This document shows positions 34,298 through 43,482 of a stretch of DNA of 64,000 nucleotides, one piece after another. The stretch is from positions 146,191 to 210,190 of the forward strand of contig CBFIHE010000001.1 in the NCBI GenBank assembly GCA_965662345.1, written 5' to 3'. The first letter of the stretch is position 1. Every line of letters starts with the position of its first letter. This DNA is from UBA6049 sp965662345. Lineage in GTDB: Bacteria; Bacteroidota; Bacteroidia; Flavobacteriales_G; Salibacteraceae. The position numbers and the translations under genes were made by a program. The notes below the pieces were generated by a model. The model was not told the origin of the DNA. It saw nothing but the letters and a program-made list of their open reading frames with translations, and did no database searches.

Positions 34298-34708
34298 ATG
34301 GATAATTCTTCACTTTTAAAGAAACATGGTCTTAAAAAGACCCCAACGCGAATGCAGGTGTTGGCCGTTTACGAAAATCACGAACATGCGCTTTCTATTG
34401 CAGACGTAGAAGGTAAGCTTGGTGAAGATTTCGATAGGGTAACCCTGTATAGGACCTTATCTACTTTTGAAGAAAAAGGCTTACTGCATAAAGTCTTTGA
34501 TGATGAGGGCAAGGTTAAGTACAGTTTATGTGGTACTACTTGTGATGAGCACACTCATCATGACAATCATTTACATTTTCATTGTAGAAATTGTGGTCAA
34601 ACTACATGTGTAGATAGTGTTCCTGTTCCTACGCCTGAAGATTTAAGAGGGTTTATCATACATGACGTTTACATGGTAGCTAATGGCATATGCAAAACAT
34701 GTGCTTAA
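34298..34708 (+). CDS. Fur-family transcriptional regulator (probable Zur)
   Basis: A 136-residue regulator. Winged helix: LLKKHGLKKTPTRMQVLAVY, LSIADVEGKL, DRVTLYRTLSTFEEKGLLHK. Metal and dimerisation half: HTHHDNHLHFHCRNCGQTTC and a C-terminal CKTC, giving the two CxxC pairs of the structural zinc site plus a His-rich sensory site. ATG 34298 is chosen because the in-frame start at 34223 would place both operators inside the gene and add 25 residues unlike Fur proteins. The palindromes upstream, a His-rich lipoprotein gene diverging from it and the TonB receptor gene overlapping its 3' end suggest that it senses zinc. Confidence 0.9.
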   Translation: MDNSSLLKKHGLKKTPTRMQVLAVYENHEHALSIADVEGKLGEDFDRVTLYRTLSTFEEKGLLHKVFDDEGKVKYSLCGTTCDEHTHHDNHLHFHCRNCGQTTCVDSVPVPTPEDLRGFIIHDVYMVANGICKTCA

Positions 34709-37022
34709 GTTAAGCACATTCCTGTTCTTTACCCTTTGCTCGTCTTTTTTAGTTGCACAAGATGCCGTGTATGGTGAGGTAAGAGATGGTATGGGAAATG
34801 CCCTACCGGGAGCACATGTAATCATACAATCAAATTCAAGTGTAGCGGTTACAGATGCCTTGGGTAGGTTTGAGTTATCACTTTCAGAAGGGGAGTACCG
34901 CTTACAAGTTACCGCTGTTGGTTTTGATACGCTTAACGCTACATTCAAAGTTCCTTTAAATAAAAAGCTCAGGTATAGCCTTACTAGTTCTGCTATTTCT
35001 ATGGCAATGGTAACGGTAGAAGAACATAAAAGCATTACCGATGCGTCAACAGGAACAATACATGTTACACGCAGTGATATGCAATTGCAAACTGAGTCTT
35101 CTTTATCGGGTATACTATCGGCAAATCCTGGTGTACGTACCATGAATACTGGTGCAGGAATTGGTAAACCTGTGATTCGAGGAATGTCTGGCAATAGAAT
35201 TCAGGTTATTTCACAAGGAGTAAAGCAAGAAGGTCAACAATGGGGGAATGATCACGGTTTAGAAATAGATGCATTTGAGCCTGAGCAGGTTGAGATTATT
35301 AAAGGAGCTGCTGCATTACGCTATGGGTCAGATGCTACAGCTGGTGTTATTCGCATTTTACCAGGTGCACCAGTAGAAGAGGGTCAAACTTCTGTCTCTC
35401 CAGAGGTCATCTTCAAATCAAATAACAACCTCTATGGTGGCAGCATCGGCTTTGCCAAAGGTTTTTCTAAGGTTTATGTAAGAGCGAGGTATACACAAAC
35501 CTCTGCAGCAGACTTCACCGTTCCAACAGACTCGTTCACCTACAACACCTACGTCTTACCTATTTACAATCAAAGATTGAAGAACACGGCCTTTAGAGAG
35601 CAACACTTTTCTGCAGCATTGGGATTAAAAGGTTACAGAGCCTCAGGCGAACTATCCTACACCATGTATGGCCTTAACTCAGGCCTTTTCTCTGGTGCTA
35701 TGGGAATACCTCGTTCTTATGATTTACAACACGATGGTAATTACCGGGCTGTTTCATTGCCTTATCAAGATATTACTCATCACAAGTTTGCGGGTAGAGG
35801 AGTAGTAGATGTTGGAGATAATCATATTCACTTTACGGTGGGGCATCAGTTAAACAGGCGAGAAGAGCACGCGCAGCCACACAATCATGGACTTACTTTC
35901 TTGGATACAACAAATACGTTGGCGCTAGGATTGGATTTGGAAACAACAACAGCTTCTTTATTCATGGAGACTGAACTGAGTAAATCCATTCGTTTAGAGT
36001 ACGGAGTAAATGGGTCTTTTCTAACAAACACAACAAGTGGGTATGAGTATTTAATACCCAATTATAACCGGTGGAATTCTGGAGCCTTTGTACTTGGAAG
36101 TTGGACGCCAGCTGAAACTTGGGAAATTACCGGTGGAATGCGTTATGATATTTCGAACACCGATGCAGGTGGGGCGCCCTCTAGGCTTAGAAATATATCT
36201 GGTGGAATAACAGAGGTATTGCCTCCTGCCAATGGGTTTACGCGGTTGTTTACAGGAATGTCTGGCGCAGTGGGAGTATCAAAACGATTTGGGGGTTACA
36301 CGCAAAAGGTATTGGTTTCAAACACCTTTAGGGTACCAAATATTGCTGAGTTAGCTGGTGATGGTATTCATCATGGAACATATAGGCATGAGCGTGGAGA
36401 TTCTACACTTAGTCCAGAGAGAGGATGGCAGTTTGATTGGACACATACCTACGAAGAGAAAAGGTTTTTTATAGAGTTGAACGCTTTTGCTTACAGATTT
36501 AGCAACTATATCTATCTGAATCCATCTCCGTTTTTCTCTGAGTTACCCGATGGAGGTCAGGTTTATCAATACACGCAAAGTGCCGCATGGTTTATTGGTG
36601 GGGAGTTAAATGCAGAATTGAGGCTCACCAAGCGGATTAGACTAAGAGAAGGTTTTGAGTACGTTAGAGCACAAAACACAGTAACAACACTCCCGCTGCC
36701 TTTTATTCCTCCAGTTAGAAATCAATTGGAAATACGCTATGAGGTAGGCCCTCTCAGTGCATTCTTGAAATGGGAGCATGTTTTTGCTCAAGATAGGGTA
36801 GAGCGAAATGAAAGGGAGACTCCTCAAGCCTCTTTGCTTCATGCGGGCATCACAGGTAGCTTTAGCTTGGGTAAGGTGCCCATACAAGCAACTGTAGCAG
36901 CTAATAATTTACTGAACACGCCATTTTACGATCACCTAAGCAGATATAGGCAGTTAAATATACCAGAGCCTGGCAGGAATATCATGGTGAGATTCAAGGT
37001 TCCGCTTAAGTGGGAAAACTGA
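34683..37022 (+). CDS. TonB-dependent receptor, probable metal (zinc) uptake
   Basis: A 779-residue outer-membrane receptor. The signal peptide ends near SSFLVAQDA. A carboxypeptidase-like N-terminal domain (about 28-105; VYGEVRDGMGNALPGAHVII) precedes the plug (about 115-225; SGILSANPGVRTMNTGAG, GKPVIRGMSGNRIQV, VEIIKGAAALRYGSDA), then a beta-barrel ending in aromatic-terminated strands (NIMVRFKVPLKWEN). GQQWGNDHGLEID in the plug and EEHAQPHNHGLT in the barrel are His-rich, as in ZnuD-like zinc receptors. Its ATG lies inside the last 26 bp of the Fur/Zur gene, so both are translated from one message. Zinc is inferred from context. Confidence 0.88.
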   Translation: MAYAKHVLKLSTFLFFTLCSSFLVAQDAVYGEVRDGMGNALPGAHVIIQSNSSVAVTDALGRFELSLSEGEYRLQVTAVGFDTLNATFKVPLNKKLRYSLTSSAISMAMVTVEEHKSITDASTGTIHVTRSDMQLQTESSLSGILSANPGVRTMNTGAGIGKPVIRGMSGNRIQVISQGVKQEGQQWGNDHGLEIDAFEPEQVEIIKGAAALRYGSDATAGVIRILPGAPVEEGQTSVSPEVIFKSNNNLYGGSIGFAKGFSKVYVRARYTQTSAADFTVPTDSFTYNTYVLPIYNQRLKNTAFREQHFSAALGLKGYRASGELSYTMYGLNSGLFSGAMGIPRSYDLQHDGNYRAVSLPYQDITHHKFAGRGVVDVGDNHIHFTVGHQLNRREEHAQPHNHGLTFLDTTNTLALGLDLETTTASLFMETELSKSIRLEYGVNGSFLTNTTSGYEYLIPNYNRWNSGAFVLGSWTPAETWEITGGMRYDISNTDAGGAPSRLRNISGGITEVLPPANGFTRLFTGMSGAVGVSKRFGGYTQKVLVSNTFRVPNIAELAGDGIHHGTYRHERGDSTLSPERGWQFDWTHTYEEKRFFIELNAFAYRFSNYIYLNPSPFFSELPDGGQVYQYTQSAAWFIGGELNAELRLTKRIRLREGFEYVRAQNTVTTLPLPFIPPVRNQLEIRYEVGPLSAFLKWEHVFAQDRVERNERETPQASLLHAGITGSFSLGKVPIQATVAANNLLNTPFYDHLSRYRQLNIPEPGRNIMVRFKVPLKWEN

Positions 37023-37062
37023 TTATAGAATTTATAGTTATTTTCCGCGAAAGACATCTTTT

Positions 37063-38172
37063 ATGACCTATACTGCAGAACAATCGGGTACAATTAAATG
37101 GACAGAAGTAATCAGTTTGGTTTTTCTCAATGTAGCAGTCCACATAAGTTGGCTCGCTTACTATGAGTATTCTCCAGAGCTTTTGAGTGCTTTTTCGCTA
37201 GAGCACTATGTGGGTCCGTTGTATTGGGCAAAGCTTATTGCTTTAGTTGTTGTTCCTGCTCTTGCGGGTTTTGCTTTAGATAGGTTTATTAAAGTATCAC
37301 AACGTGCACTATTAGTAGGTACACTAGGTGTAATTTTTACGGGAATCATATTTATGATGGTCACATCAACTATGGTTGTAGGCGCAGGTACTGTTCTGGC
37401 ATCGGCTTTGCCCATATTGATTGTGCTTTGGTTATTGGGTATGAATGTTTTTGTAGCTCCTGCTCATTCCTATTTGAGAGAGTTTAGTGCCTTGGATAAA
37501 CTGCCGATTGCTATGGCCGTGATTGTTTTTACGGCAGATGTAATTTATGCTTTGGAGTCTGTTATTGTTGACTTCATTGTTTGGATGGGTCCTGTGGTAA
37601 CCTTTTCTGTTGGAGGCGGCTCGGTACTTTTTAGTGGATTGCTTTTTCAGTACTTCGTAAGAAATGAGGCAGAAGAGCGGCAGGCCCAAGAATTGGTAGA
37701 TGAAGGTACGCAGGATATGAAAGTGGTTTTTTCTGCGCTTTTTATTGGTCTAGTTGTGGGTATCTGCCATGCGGTGATCTTACATCTGTATCCTTTTTTG
37801 TTGGGGCATGATCAACATGAGTTTTTTGGTTTACCAGATAGCTTCTTTCCTGCGGCCATGTTCGGCCTATCGGCTCTATTAGCTTTTGTTGCCTCACGCT
37901 TCGTTATGGTTGTGGAGCCTGCTCCTTCATATATTACAGGAGTTGTGCTTTTGATGCTCAGTATTGTTGTGTTGTTTTTTGGTCAATCTTTTGGTTTTAT
38001 AATGATCTCGGGCATCATCTGCTCCGCAGCTTTTTCACTTTTAAGTGTGGCTGCTTTACCTTACCTATTTGCAAGAACGAATATTCGTGCGCTTGGCCTA
38101 GTTACAGGTATATATCTAGGCTTTACTGAGCTGGCTGATGCTGCTATTGAGCTATTACAAGCAATAAGCTAG
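37063..38172 (+). CDS. MFS-like multi-spanning membrane protein
   Basis: A 369-residue inner-membrane protein with about ten hydrophobic segments (for example AKLIALVVVPALAGFALD, VLASALPILIVLWLLGMNVF, AAMFGLSALLAFVASRFVMV, ITGVVLLMLSIVVLFFGQSF), a split between halves near residues 205-222 (NEAEERQAQELVDEG) and charged loops resembling a short MFS carrier. HAVILHLYPFLLGHDQHEFF places several histidines in or near one membrane face. I do not recognise a specific family. Located 40 bp after the TonB receptor and 58 bp before the copper ATPase on the same strand, it may carry the same metal or its chelate across the inner membrane. Confidence 0.65.
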   Translation: MTYTAEQSGTIKWTEVISLVFLNVAVHISWLAYYEYSPELLSAFSLEHYVGPLYWAKLIALVVVPALAGFALDRFIKVSQRALLVGTLGVIFTGIIFMMVTSTMVVGAGTVLASALPILIVLWLLGMNVFVAPAHSYLREFSALDKLPIAMAVIVFTADVIYALESVIVDFIVWMGPVVTFSVGGGSVLFSGLLFQYFVRNEAEERQAQELVDEGTQDMKVVFSALFIGLVVGICHAVILHLYPFLLGHDQHEFFGLPDSFFPAAMFGLSALLAFVASRFVMVVEPAPSYITGVVLLMLSIVVLFFGQSFGFIMISGIICSAAFSLLSVAALPYLFARTNIRALGLVTGIYLGFTELADAAIELLQAIS

Positions 38173-38230
38173 ACGTGATTTATATCATTTTACGCACCAT
38201 TTAGTCGTACCAACTTCGCGTTAACAAAAC

Positions 38231-40669
38231 ATGACGGAAACGAGAGAAGTGCACGAACATCCTAAATGCTACCACTGCGGTGACATTTGTGATCCTGAAA
38301 TTATTCGGATAGAAGAGAAAACCTTTTGCTGTGAGGGATGCAGAACTGTGTACGAATTGTTAGATGATAACGATTTATGCACGTACTACGATTTAGAGCA
38401 GAGCCCGGGAGTTAAAATGAAGAAGAACTTGGGCAACAAGTTCGCTTACCTAGAAAACGAAGAGGTTATAGATTCTCTCGTGGAATTCTCAGATGGAAAG
38501 CTTACGAAGGTGAGGTTCTATATTCCACAGATGCATTGTAGCTCTTGTATTTGGTTGCTAGAGAATTTGTACAGAATGCGCCTTGGTATCATAGAGTCGC
38601 GTGTGAATTTTGTGAAAAAAGAGGCGTATGTAACGTATGAGCATGATGAGGTTTCATTACGCACCTTGGTAGAGCTAATGGCATCTATTGGCTATGAACC
38701 CGCCATTAATTTACAGAGTGGAACCAAAGAAGCTAAAAAAGCTGTAGATCGGTCATTGTACTACAAACTTGGAATAGCTGGGTTTGCCTTTGGTAATATC
38801 ATGCTCCTAAGCTTTCCAGAGTATTTAGATGTACAAGACTTCCTTCAGGCTGAATTCAAAAGGCTCTTTGGTTATCTTAACTTGGCACTAGCATTACCCG
38901 TGTTTTTCTATTCGGCTTCTGAGTATTTTATCTCTGCATTTAAAGGCCTACGCGCCAAATACGTGAATATAGATGTACCCGTTAGCCTTGGAATCATTGT
39001 GTTATTCTTACGAAGTGCATTTGAGATTATTTCAGAAACAGGTCCGGGCTTTATGGACTCGTTCAGCATGTTCGTATTCCTTTTACTCGTTGGAAAATGG
39101 TATCAAAACAAGACATATGGCGCTCTGAGTTTCGATAGAGATTACAAATCATACTTCCCCATTGCCATTACAAAATTGGTTGATGGAGCAGAGGTGGCTA
39201 CTGCGCTTTCTGCTTTAGATGTTAACGATATTATTCTAGTGAGAAATGGTGAGATTGTACCCGCAGATAGTACGCTTTTATCTAATGAGGCAAAAATAGA
39301 TTACAGTTTTGTTACGGGAGAATCTGACCCTGTTTCCAAAAAATCTGCCGATGCCATATATGCAGGTGGCAGGCAGACAGGGGGAGTAATAAAGTTGCGG
39401 GTAGATAAACCTGTTTCTCAATCTTATTTGACCAGACTATGGAATAAGGAAGCATTCTCAAGAGATAAGACGGCTATGAACAGACTCATAGATAAGGTGA
39501 GTAGAAACTTCACTTTCGCTGTTTTGTTCCTCGCCATTGCATCCCTTGGGTATTGGTTAACTGTTGGTGTAACAGAAGCTGTTTATGTGTTTACAGCAGT
39601 ACTGATTATAGCTTGCCCTTGTGCATTGGCGCTTACTGTACCTTTCACTTTCGGAAATGTAATGCGCATCTTTGGAAAACACGGGTTTTACCTAAAGAAT
39701 ACAGACTCCATAGAGCGTTTAGCTAAGGTTGATACGTTGGTCTTTGATAAGACTGGTACGCTTACCACTGGCAAAGCCGATGCTGTTTCATATGCGGGTC
39801 ATGAACTTAGTTTGAATGAGCTGAAAGCAATAAAAGCAGTGGTTAAACAGAGCAGTCACCCCATTAGTGCTGCACTATACAAGTATTTAACGGGTACTGT
39901 TTCTGCTGTTAGAAGGTTTAATGAAGTTACCGGAGAGGGGGTAGAAGCAGAAACCGAAGAGGGTTTTATTCGAATTGGATCTCATGCGTGGGCAGGAGCT
40001 CTACCGTTAGACGAAAAGGAGATGCGTTCAAGTATAGCTCACGTTACCATTAACGGTACGTATAAAGGTTACTTCATGCTCAGAAAAGACTACCGCCCAG
40101 GGCTAGAAGAAGTATTGAAAGAGCTTGGGAGTAAGTACGAGTTGTATTTGTTAAGCGGAGATAATGCTGCAGAATTTGATAGGTTAAGGCCTCTTTTTCA
40201 ATCAGATGAGCACCTTAAGTTTAATCAAAAGCCTGATGATAAGTTGGCATTCATTCGCACGTTGCGTGAGCATGGCAAGAATGTTTTAATGGTGGGTGAT
40301 GGATTAAATGATGCTGGCGCTTTACAAGAAGCAGATGTAGGTATAAGTATTGCTGATGATATCTTTAAATTTTCACCTGCTTGTGACGCTATCTTAAAAG
40401 CACTCAGGTTTGATGAATTGACCAAGATTATTGACTTTTCGCGTAAGTCTATGCAAATAGTAAAGGCAAGCTTTTTAATTAGCATCACCTACAATACCAT
40501 AGGAATGATTTTCGCTCTACAAGGTCTTGTAACTCCGTTGTTTGCAGCAATACTAATGCCTCTTTCTAGTGTAACTGTAGTGACCTTCGTTACTGTTGCT
40601 AGTAATTTTAAAGCAAGGCGTATGGGTTTCAAAGCTCCAGAAACTGAACGCAATGAGATGTTTGTCTAA
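38231..40669 (+). CDS. ccoI: copper-type P1B ATPase CcoI (cbb3 oxidase maturation)
   Basis: An 812-residue heavy-metal ATPase. The N-terminus carries a Cys-rich metal-binding domain (CYHCGDICD ... CCEGCRTVYELL), then an HMA-like domain with MHCSSCIWLLENLYR. Membrane metal site CPC in IIACPCALALTVPF (about residue 464). Phosphorylation site DKTGTLTTG (D506), ATP-site HP in QSSHPIS, hinge MVGDGLNDAGALQEADVG. The ordering and the zinc-ribbon-like N-terminus are those of CcoI/FixI, which exports copper to the periplasm for insertion into cbb3 oxidase. First gene of the cco cluster. Confidence 0.93.
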   Translation: MTETREVHEHPKCYHCGDICDPEIIRIEEKTFCCEGCRTVYELLDDNDLCTYYDLEQSPGVKMKKNLGNKFAYLENEEVIDSLVEFSDGKLTKVRFYIPQMHCSSCIWLLENLYRMRLGIIESRVNFVKKEAYVTYEHDEVSLRTLVELMASIGYEPAINLQSGTKEAKKAVDRSLYYKLGIAGFAFGNIMLLSFPEYLDVQDFLQAEFKRLFGYLNLALALPVFFYSASEYFISAFKGLRAKYVNIDVPVSLGIIVLFLRSAFEIISETGPGFMDSFSMFVFLLLVGKWYQNKTYGALSFDRDYKSYFPIAITKLVDGAEVATALSALDVNDIILVRNGEIVPADSTLLSNEAKIDYSFVTGESDPVSKKSADAIYAGGRQTGGVIKLRVDKPVSQSYLTRLWNKEAFSRDKTAMNRLIDKVSRNFTFAVLFLAIASLGYWLTVGVTEAVYVFTAVLIIACPCALALTVPFTFGNVMRIFGKHGFYLKNTDSIERLAKVDTLVFDKTGTLTTGKADAVSYAGHELSLNELKAIKAVVKQSSHPISAALYKYLTGTVSAVRRFNEVTGEGVEAETEEGFIRIGSHAWAGALPLDEKEMRSSIAHVTINGTYKGYFMLRKDYRPGLEEVLKELGSKYELYLLSGDNAAEFDRLRPLFQSDEHLKFNQKPDDKLAFIRTLREHGKNVLMVGDGLNDAGALQEADVGISIADDIFKFSPACDAILKALRFDELTKIIDFSRKSMQIVKASFLISITYNTIGMIFALQGLVTPLFAAILMPLSSVTVVTFVTVASNFKARRMGFKAPETERNEMFV

Positions 40670-40797
40670 TGTAAAAGACTGATAATTAAACACTTTGACA
40701 TAAAACTGACAAAAGTCATACTGTTGTGTGACTGCACTCATGTTTTATAGGCTTCTAGTCTGTCACCTTTGTTTACAAATCAGCAAAACGCATTGCA

Positions 40798-40971
40798 ATG
40801 AGTGCAATTTATGTTCTAATCGGTTTCAGTTTGCTAGCAGCAGTTGGCTTTCTTGGAGCCTTCATTTGGTCTATAAAAGACGGTCAGTACGATGATGATT
40901 ATACCCCAGGGGTACGCATTTTATTTGACGACACAACCCAATCAAACAAGTCTAATTCGAATCCTAAATAA
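40798..40971 (+). CDS. ccoS: cbb3-type oxidase assembly protein CcoS
   Basis: A 57-residue protein: MSAIYVLIGFSLLAAVGFLG, then AFIWSIKDGQYDDDYTPGVR, ILFDD. The single membrane helix followed by W(S/A)xKDGQYDD and the GxRILFDD tail are the CcoS signature. CcoS is needed to insert heme and copper into CcoN. It lies between ccoI and ccoNO, 7 bp before the latter. It is short enough to be missed by length-filtered gene finding. Confidence 0.93.
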   Translation: MSAIYVLIGFSLLAAVGFLGAFIWSIKDGQYDDDYTPGVRILFDDTTQSNKSNSNPK

Positions 40972-40978
40972 TCCATAG

Positions 40979-43213
40979 ATGGCAGAAAATCAACACGATG
41001 GTTCTGTAGAGCGTAAAGAAACGAGCGCAGACCGAGTAGAAGAAATCAAGCAGAAAGTTGAGGCCAAACCAAAAGCCAATATTGAGCACTTTGAGTATGA
41101 CAATACAATGGTGCGAAACTTTGCATTCGCCTCCATTATTTTTGGAGTTGTCGGAATGCTTGTTGGTTTAATTGTGGCACTCCAATTTGTGTATCCAGAA
41201 TTAAACGGAGGTATTCCCTATATCACCTTTGGAAGAATAAGACCTCTGCACACCAATGCAGTAATTTTCGCGTTTGTGGGTAATGCCATTTTCTCTGGTG
41301 TATATTATTCGCTTCCAAGACTATTGAAAGCGCCAATGGCCAGTAAGTTCTTATCTAATGTGAACTTTTGGGGTTGGCAATTGATTATTCTAGCAGCAGC
41401 TATTACGCTTCCTTTAGGTTACACGTCAAGTAAAGAATATGCTGAGCTTGAATGGCCTATTGATATTGCAATAGCAGTAGTGTGGGTGGCCTTTGGTTTG
41501 AATATGATTCTAACCATTCTAAAGCGTAGAGAACGTCATTTGTACGTAGCCATATGGTTTTACATTGCTACGTTTCTTACGGTTGCGATGCTGCATATTG
41601 TAAATAATATAGAGTTACCCGTTACGCTTACTAAATCTTATTCGTGGTACGCGGGAGTGCAAGATGCCCTGATTCAATGGTGGTATGGACACAACGCAGT
41701 AGCATTCTTCTTAACCACTCCAGTTTTGGGATTGATGTACTACTTTGTTCCTAAAGCAGCCAACAGACCTGTATACTCTTATCGCTTGTCTATTATTCAC
41801 TTCTGGGCATTGATATTTATCTACATCTGGGCAGGTCCTCACCACTTGTTATACACCGCTTTACCAGATTGGGCTCAGTCTTTAGGTACTGTATTCTCTG
41901 TAATGTTGATTTTCCCTTCATGGGGTGGTATGATCAACGGACTCTTAACATTGAGAGGTGCTTGGGATAGAGTAAGGGAGGATCCTATTCTAAAATTCTT
42001 TGTAGTAGCAATTACAGCTTATGGTATGAGCACCTTTGAAGGGCCAATGCTTTCAACCAAGAACTTAAATGCCATTGCTCACTATACAGATTGGATTCCT
42101 GCTCACGTTCACGTAGGAGCATTGGGGTGGAACGGGTTCATGGCATTCGGGATGTTCTACTGGCTAATGCCTAGGATTTTCAATACAAAGTTGTGGAGTA
42201 TGAAGTTAGCGAATACTCATTTTTGGATTGGTACTTTGGGTATTCTTTTCTGGACTTTGCCGATGTATTGGGCAGGGTGGACTCAAGCTTCTATGTGGAA
42301 GCAGTTTACAGATGAAGGTATGTTAGCTTACCCTAACTTCTTGGAAACAGTAACTCAATTGGCGCCTATGTACAAATTGAGAGCAGTTGGTGGGCTATTG
42401 TACTTCACTGGAATGATATTGGCTTTTGTAAATCTTTTTGCCACGGCTTCCCAAGGTAAATTGATTAAAACAGAAGCGGCAAGTGCTCCTCCATTGGCTA
42501 AAACATTCCGTAAATCTAAAGGTGAGCACTGGCACCGTTGGATTGAGCGTAAGCCTGTACCATTCTTGGTTTGGACATTGATTGCAGTAGCCATTGGTGG
42601 AGTCATAGAAATAGTACCTACGTTCATGGTAGAATCAAATGTGCCTACCATTGCAAGTGTGCAGCCTTACACACCACTAGAATTGGAAGGCCGTGATATC
42701 TACATCCGCGAAGGGTGTAATAACTGTCACTCACAAATGATTCGTCCATTCCGTTCTGAGGTTGTTCGTTACGGAGATTACTCTAAAGCTGGTGAGTTTG
42801 TATACGATCACCCATTCCTTTGGGGATCAAAACGAACAGGTCCAGACTTACACCGCCTTGGTGGTAAATATCCAAATGCATGGCACTACAGACATATGTT
42901 AGACCCTGAGTTAACATCGCCAGGTTCTATTATGCCACCTTACCCATGGTTGTTGGAAGATGCTTTGGATGTGTCAACCACTGAAGCTAAAATCAATGCC
43001 ATGAGAACATTAGGTGTTCCATATGCAGAAGGTTACGAAGCACAAGCCTTGGCAGATTTGAATGCGCAAGCAGAAGAAATAGCCCTAGACTTGGGTGAGC
43101 AAGGATACGAAGTGACTAGCGATAAAGAAATTGTAGCGTTAATTGCTTACCTGCAAAGACTAGGAACAGATATTAAAGGAGAAGATGCCATGGAAATGGC
43201 AGAGAACAGATAA
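40979..43213 (+). CDS. ccoNO: cbb3-type cytochrome c oxidase, fused subunits I and II
   Basis: A 744-residue fusion. The CcoN part (1 to about 525) has 12 or more helices, with heme/copper ligand histidines in RPLHTNAVIFAFVGN, WWYGHNAVAFFLTTP, WAGPHHLLYTALPDWAQSLG and IPAHVHVGALGWNGFMAFG. The CcoO part (about 560-744) has a membrane anchor (VLIAVAIGGVIEIVPTFMV-like region) and one heme-c site CNNCHSQMIRPF (C580), with distal SPGSIMPPYPWL. It is the high-affinity terminal oxidase reducing oxygen and pumping protons. Fused ccoN-ccoO is usual in Bacteroidota. A strong hairpin lies right after the stop. Confidence 0.96.
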   Translation: MAENQHDGSVERKETSADRVEEIKQKVEAKPKANIEHFEYDNTMVRNFAFASIIFGVVGMLVGLIVALQFVYPELNGGIPYITFGRIRPLHTNAVIFAFVGNAIFSGVYYSLPRLLKAPMASKFLSNVNFWGWQLIILAAAITLPLGYTSSKEYAELEWPIDIAIAVVWVAFGLNMILTILKRRERHLYVAIWFYIATFLTVAMLHIVNNIELPVTLTKSYSWYAGVQDALIQWWYGHNAVAFFLTTPVLGLMYYFVPKAANRPVYSYRLSIIHFWALIFIYIWAGPHHLLYTALPDWAQSLGTVFSVMLIFPSWGGMINGLLTLRGAWDRVREDPILKFFVVAITAYGMSTFEGPMLSTKNLNAIAHYTDWIPAHVHVGALGWNGFMAFGMFYWLMPRIFNTKLWSMKLANTHFWIGTLGILFWTLPMYWAGWTQASMWKQFTDEGMLAYPNFLETVTQLAPMYKLRAVGGLLYFTGMILAFVNLFATASQGKLIKTEAASAPPLAKTFRKSKGEHWHRWIERKPVPFLVWTLIAVAIGGVIEIVPTFMVESNVPTIASVQPYTPLELEGRDIYIREGCNNCHSQMIRPFRSEVVRYGDYSKAGEFVYDHPFLWGSKRTGPDLHRLGGKYPNAWHYRHMLDPELTSPGSIMPPYPWLLEDALDVSTTEAKINAMRTLGVPYAEGYEAQALADLNAQAEEIALDLGEQGYEVTSDKEIVALIAYLQRLGTDIKGEDAMEMAENR

Positions 43214-43223
43214 ACCCGAATGA

Positions 43224-43257
43224 AATTGGTAGGAGGGTATGAGCCCTTCTGCCAATT
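43224..43257 (+). promoter_or_regulatory. intercistronic RNA hairpin between ccoNO and ccoQ
   Basis: A 14-bp stem with two G-U pairs (AATTGGTAGGAGGG against CCCTTCTGCCAATT, loop TATGAG), starting 10 bp after the ccoNO stop. No T run follows, so it is not a simple terminator. It could stabilise the 3' end of ccoNO mRNA or guide processing. It also argues against a ccoQ start at 43220, which would put the stem in the coding region. Confidence 0.6.
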
Positions 43258-43273
43258 CCTAAAAACACAAAAG

Positions 43274-43465
43274 ATGCTAAAGTTTATCAAATTTCATATG
43301 GCAAGTATTCAGGATATAGAAATCTTCCCGATTATCTCTTTCCTGTTATTCTTCACCTTGTTCATCACCATCATTGTACAAGTAGTTATGATGAGAAAAA
43401 ATACAGTTTCAGAGATCTCATCTCTACCATTAAACGATGCTACAGATAACGAGCACATTAGTTAA
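43274..43465 (+). CDS. ccoQ: CcoQ-like small subunit of cbb3 oxidase
   Basis: A 63-residue protein from ATG 43274 (MLKFIKFHMASIQDIEIFPI) with a single transmembrane helix (IISFLLFFTLFITIIVQVVM) and a short polar tail. Position between ccoNO and ccoP, size and topology identify it as CcoQ, which stabilises the oxidase; the sequence itself is weakly conserved. The frame is open back to 43220, but that region folds as a hairpin. 17 bp separate it from ccoP. Confidence 0.82.
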   Translation: MLKFIKFHMASIQDIEIFPIISFLLFFTLFITIIVQVVMMRKNTVSEISSLPLNDATDNEHIS

Positions 43466-43482
43466 AGCCCAAATCCTGAATT

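Noticed and set aside
40670..40797. Possible Crp/Fnr-like site upstream of ccoS (TTTGACA repeats, TGAC-AAAA-GTCA).
   Set aside because: Half-sites do not form the usual TTGA-N6-TCAA spacing and no promoter box lines up with it.
43220..43273. Longer ccoQ start at 43220.
   Set aside because: The region folds as a 14-bp hairpin and the extra residues (with CQFLK) are unlike CcoQ; ATG 43274 fits better.
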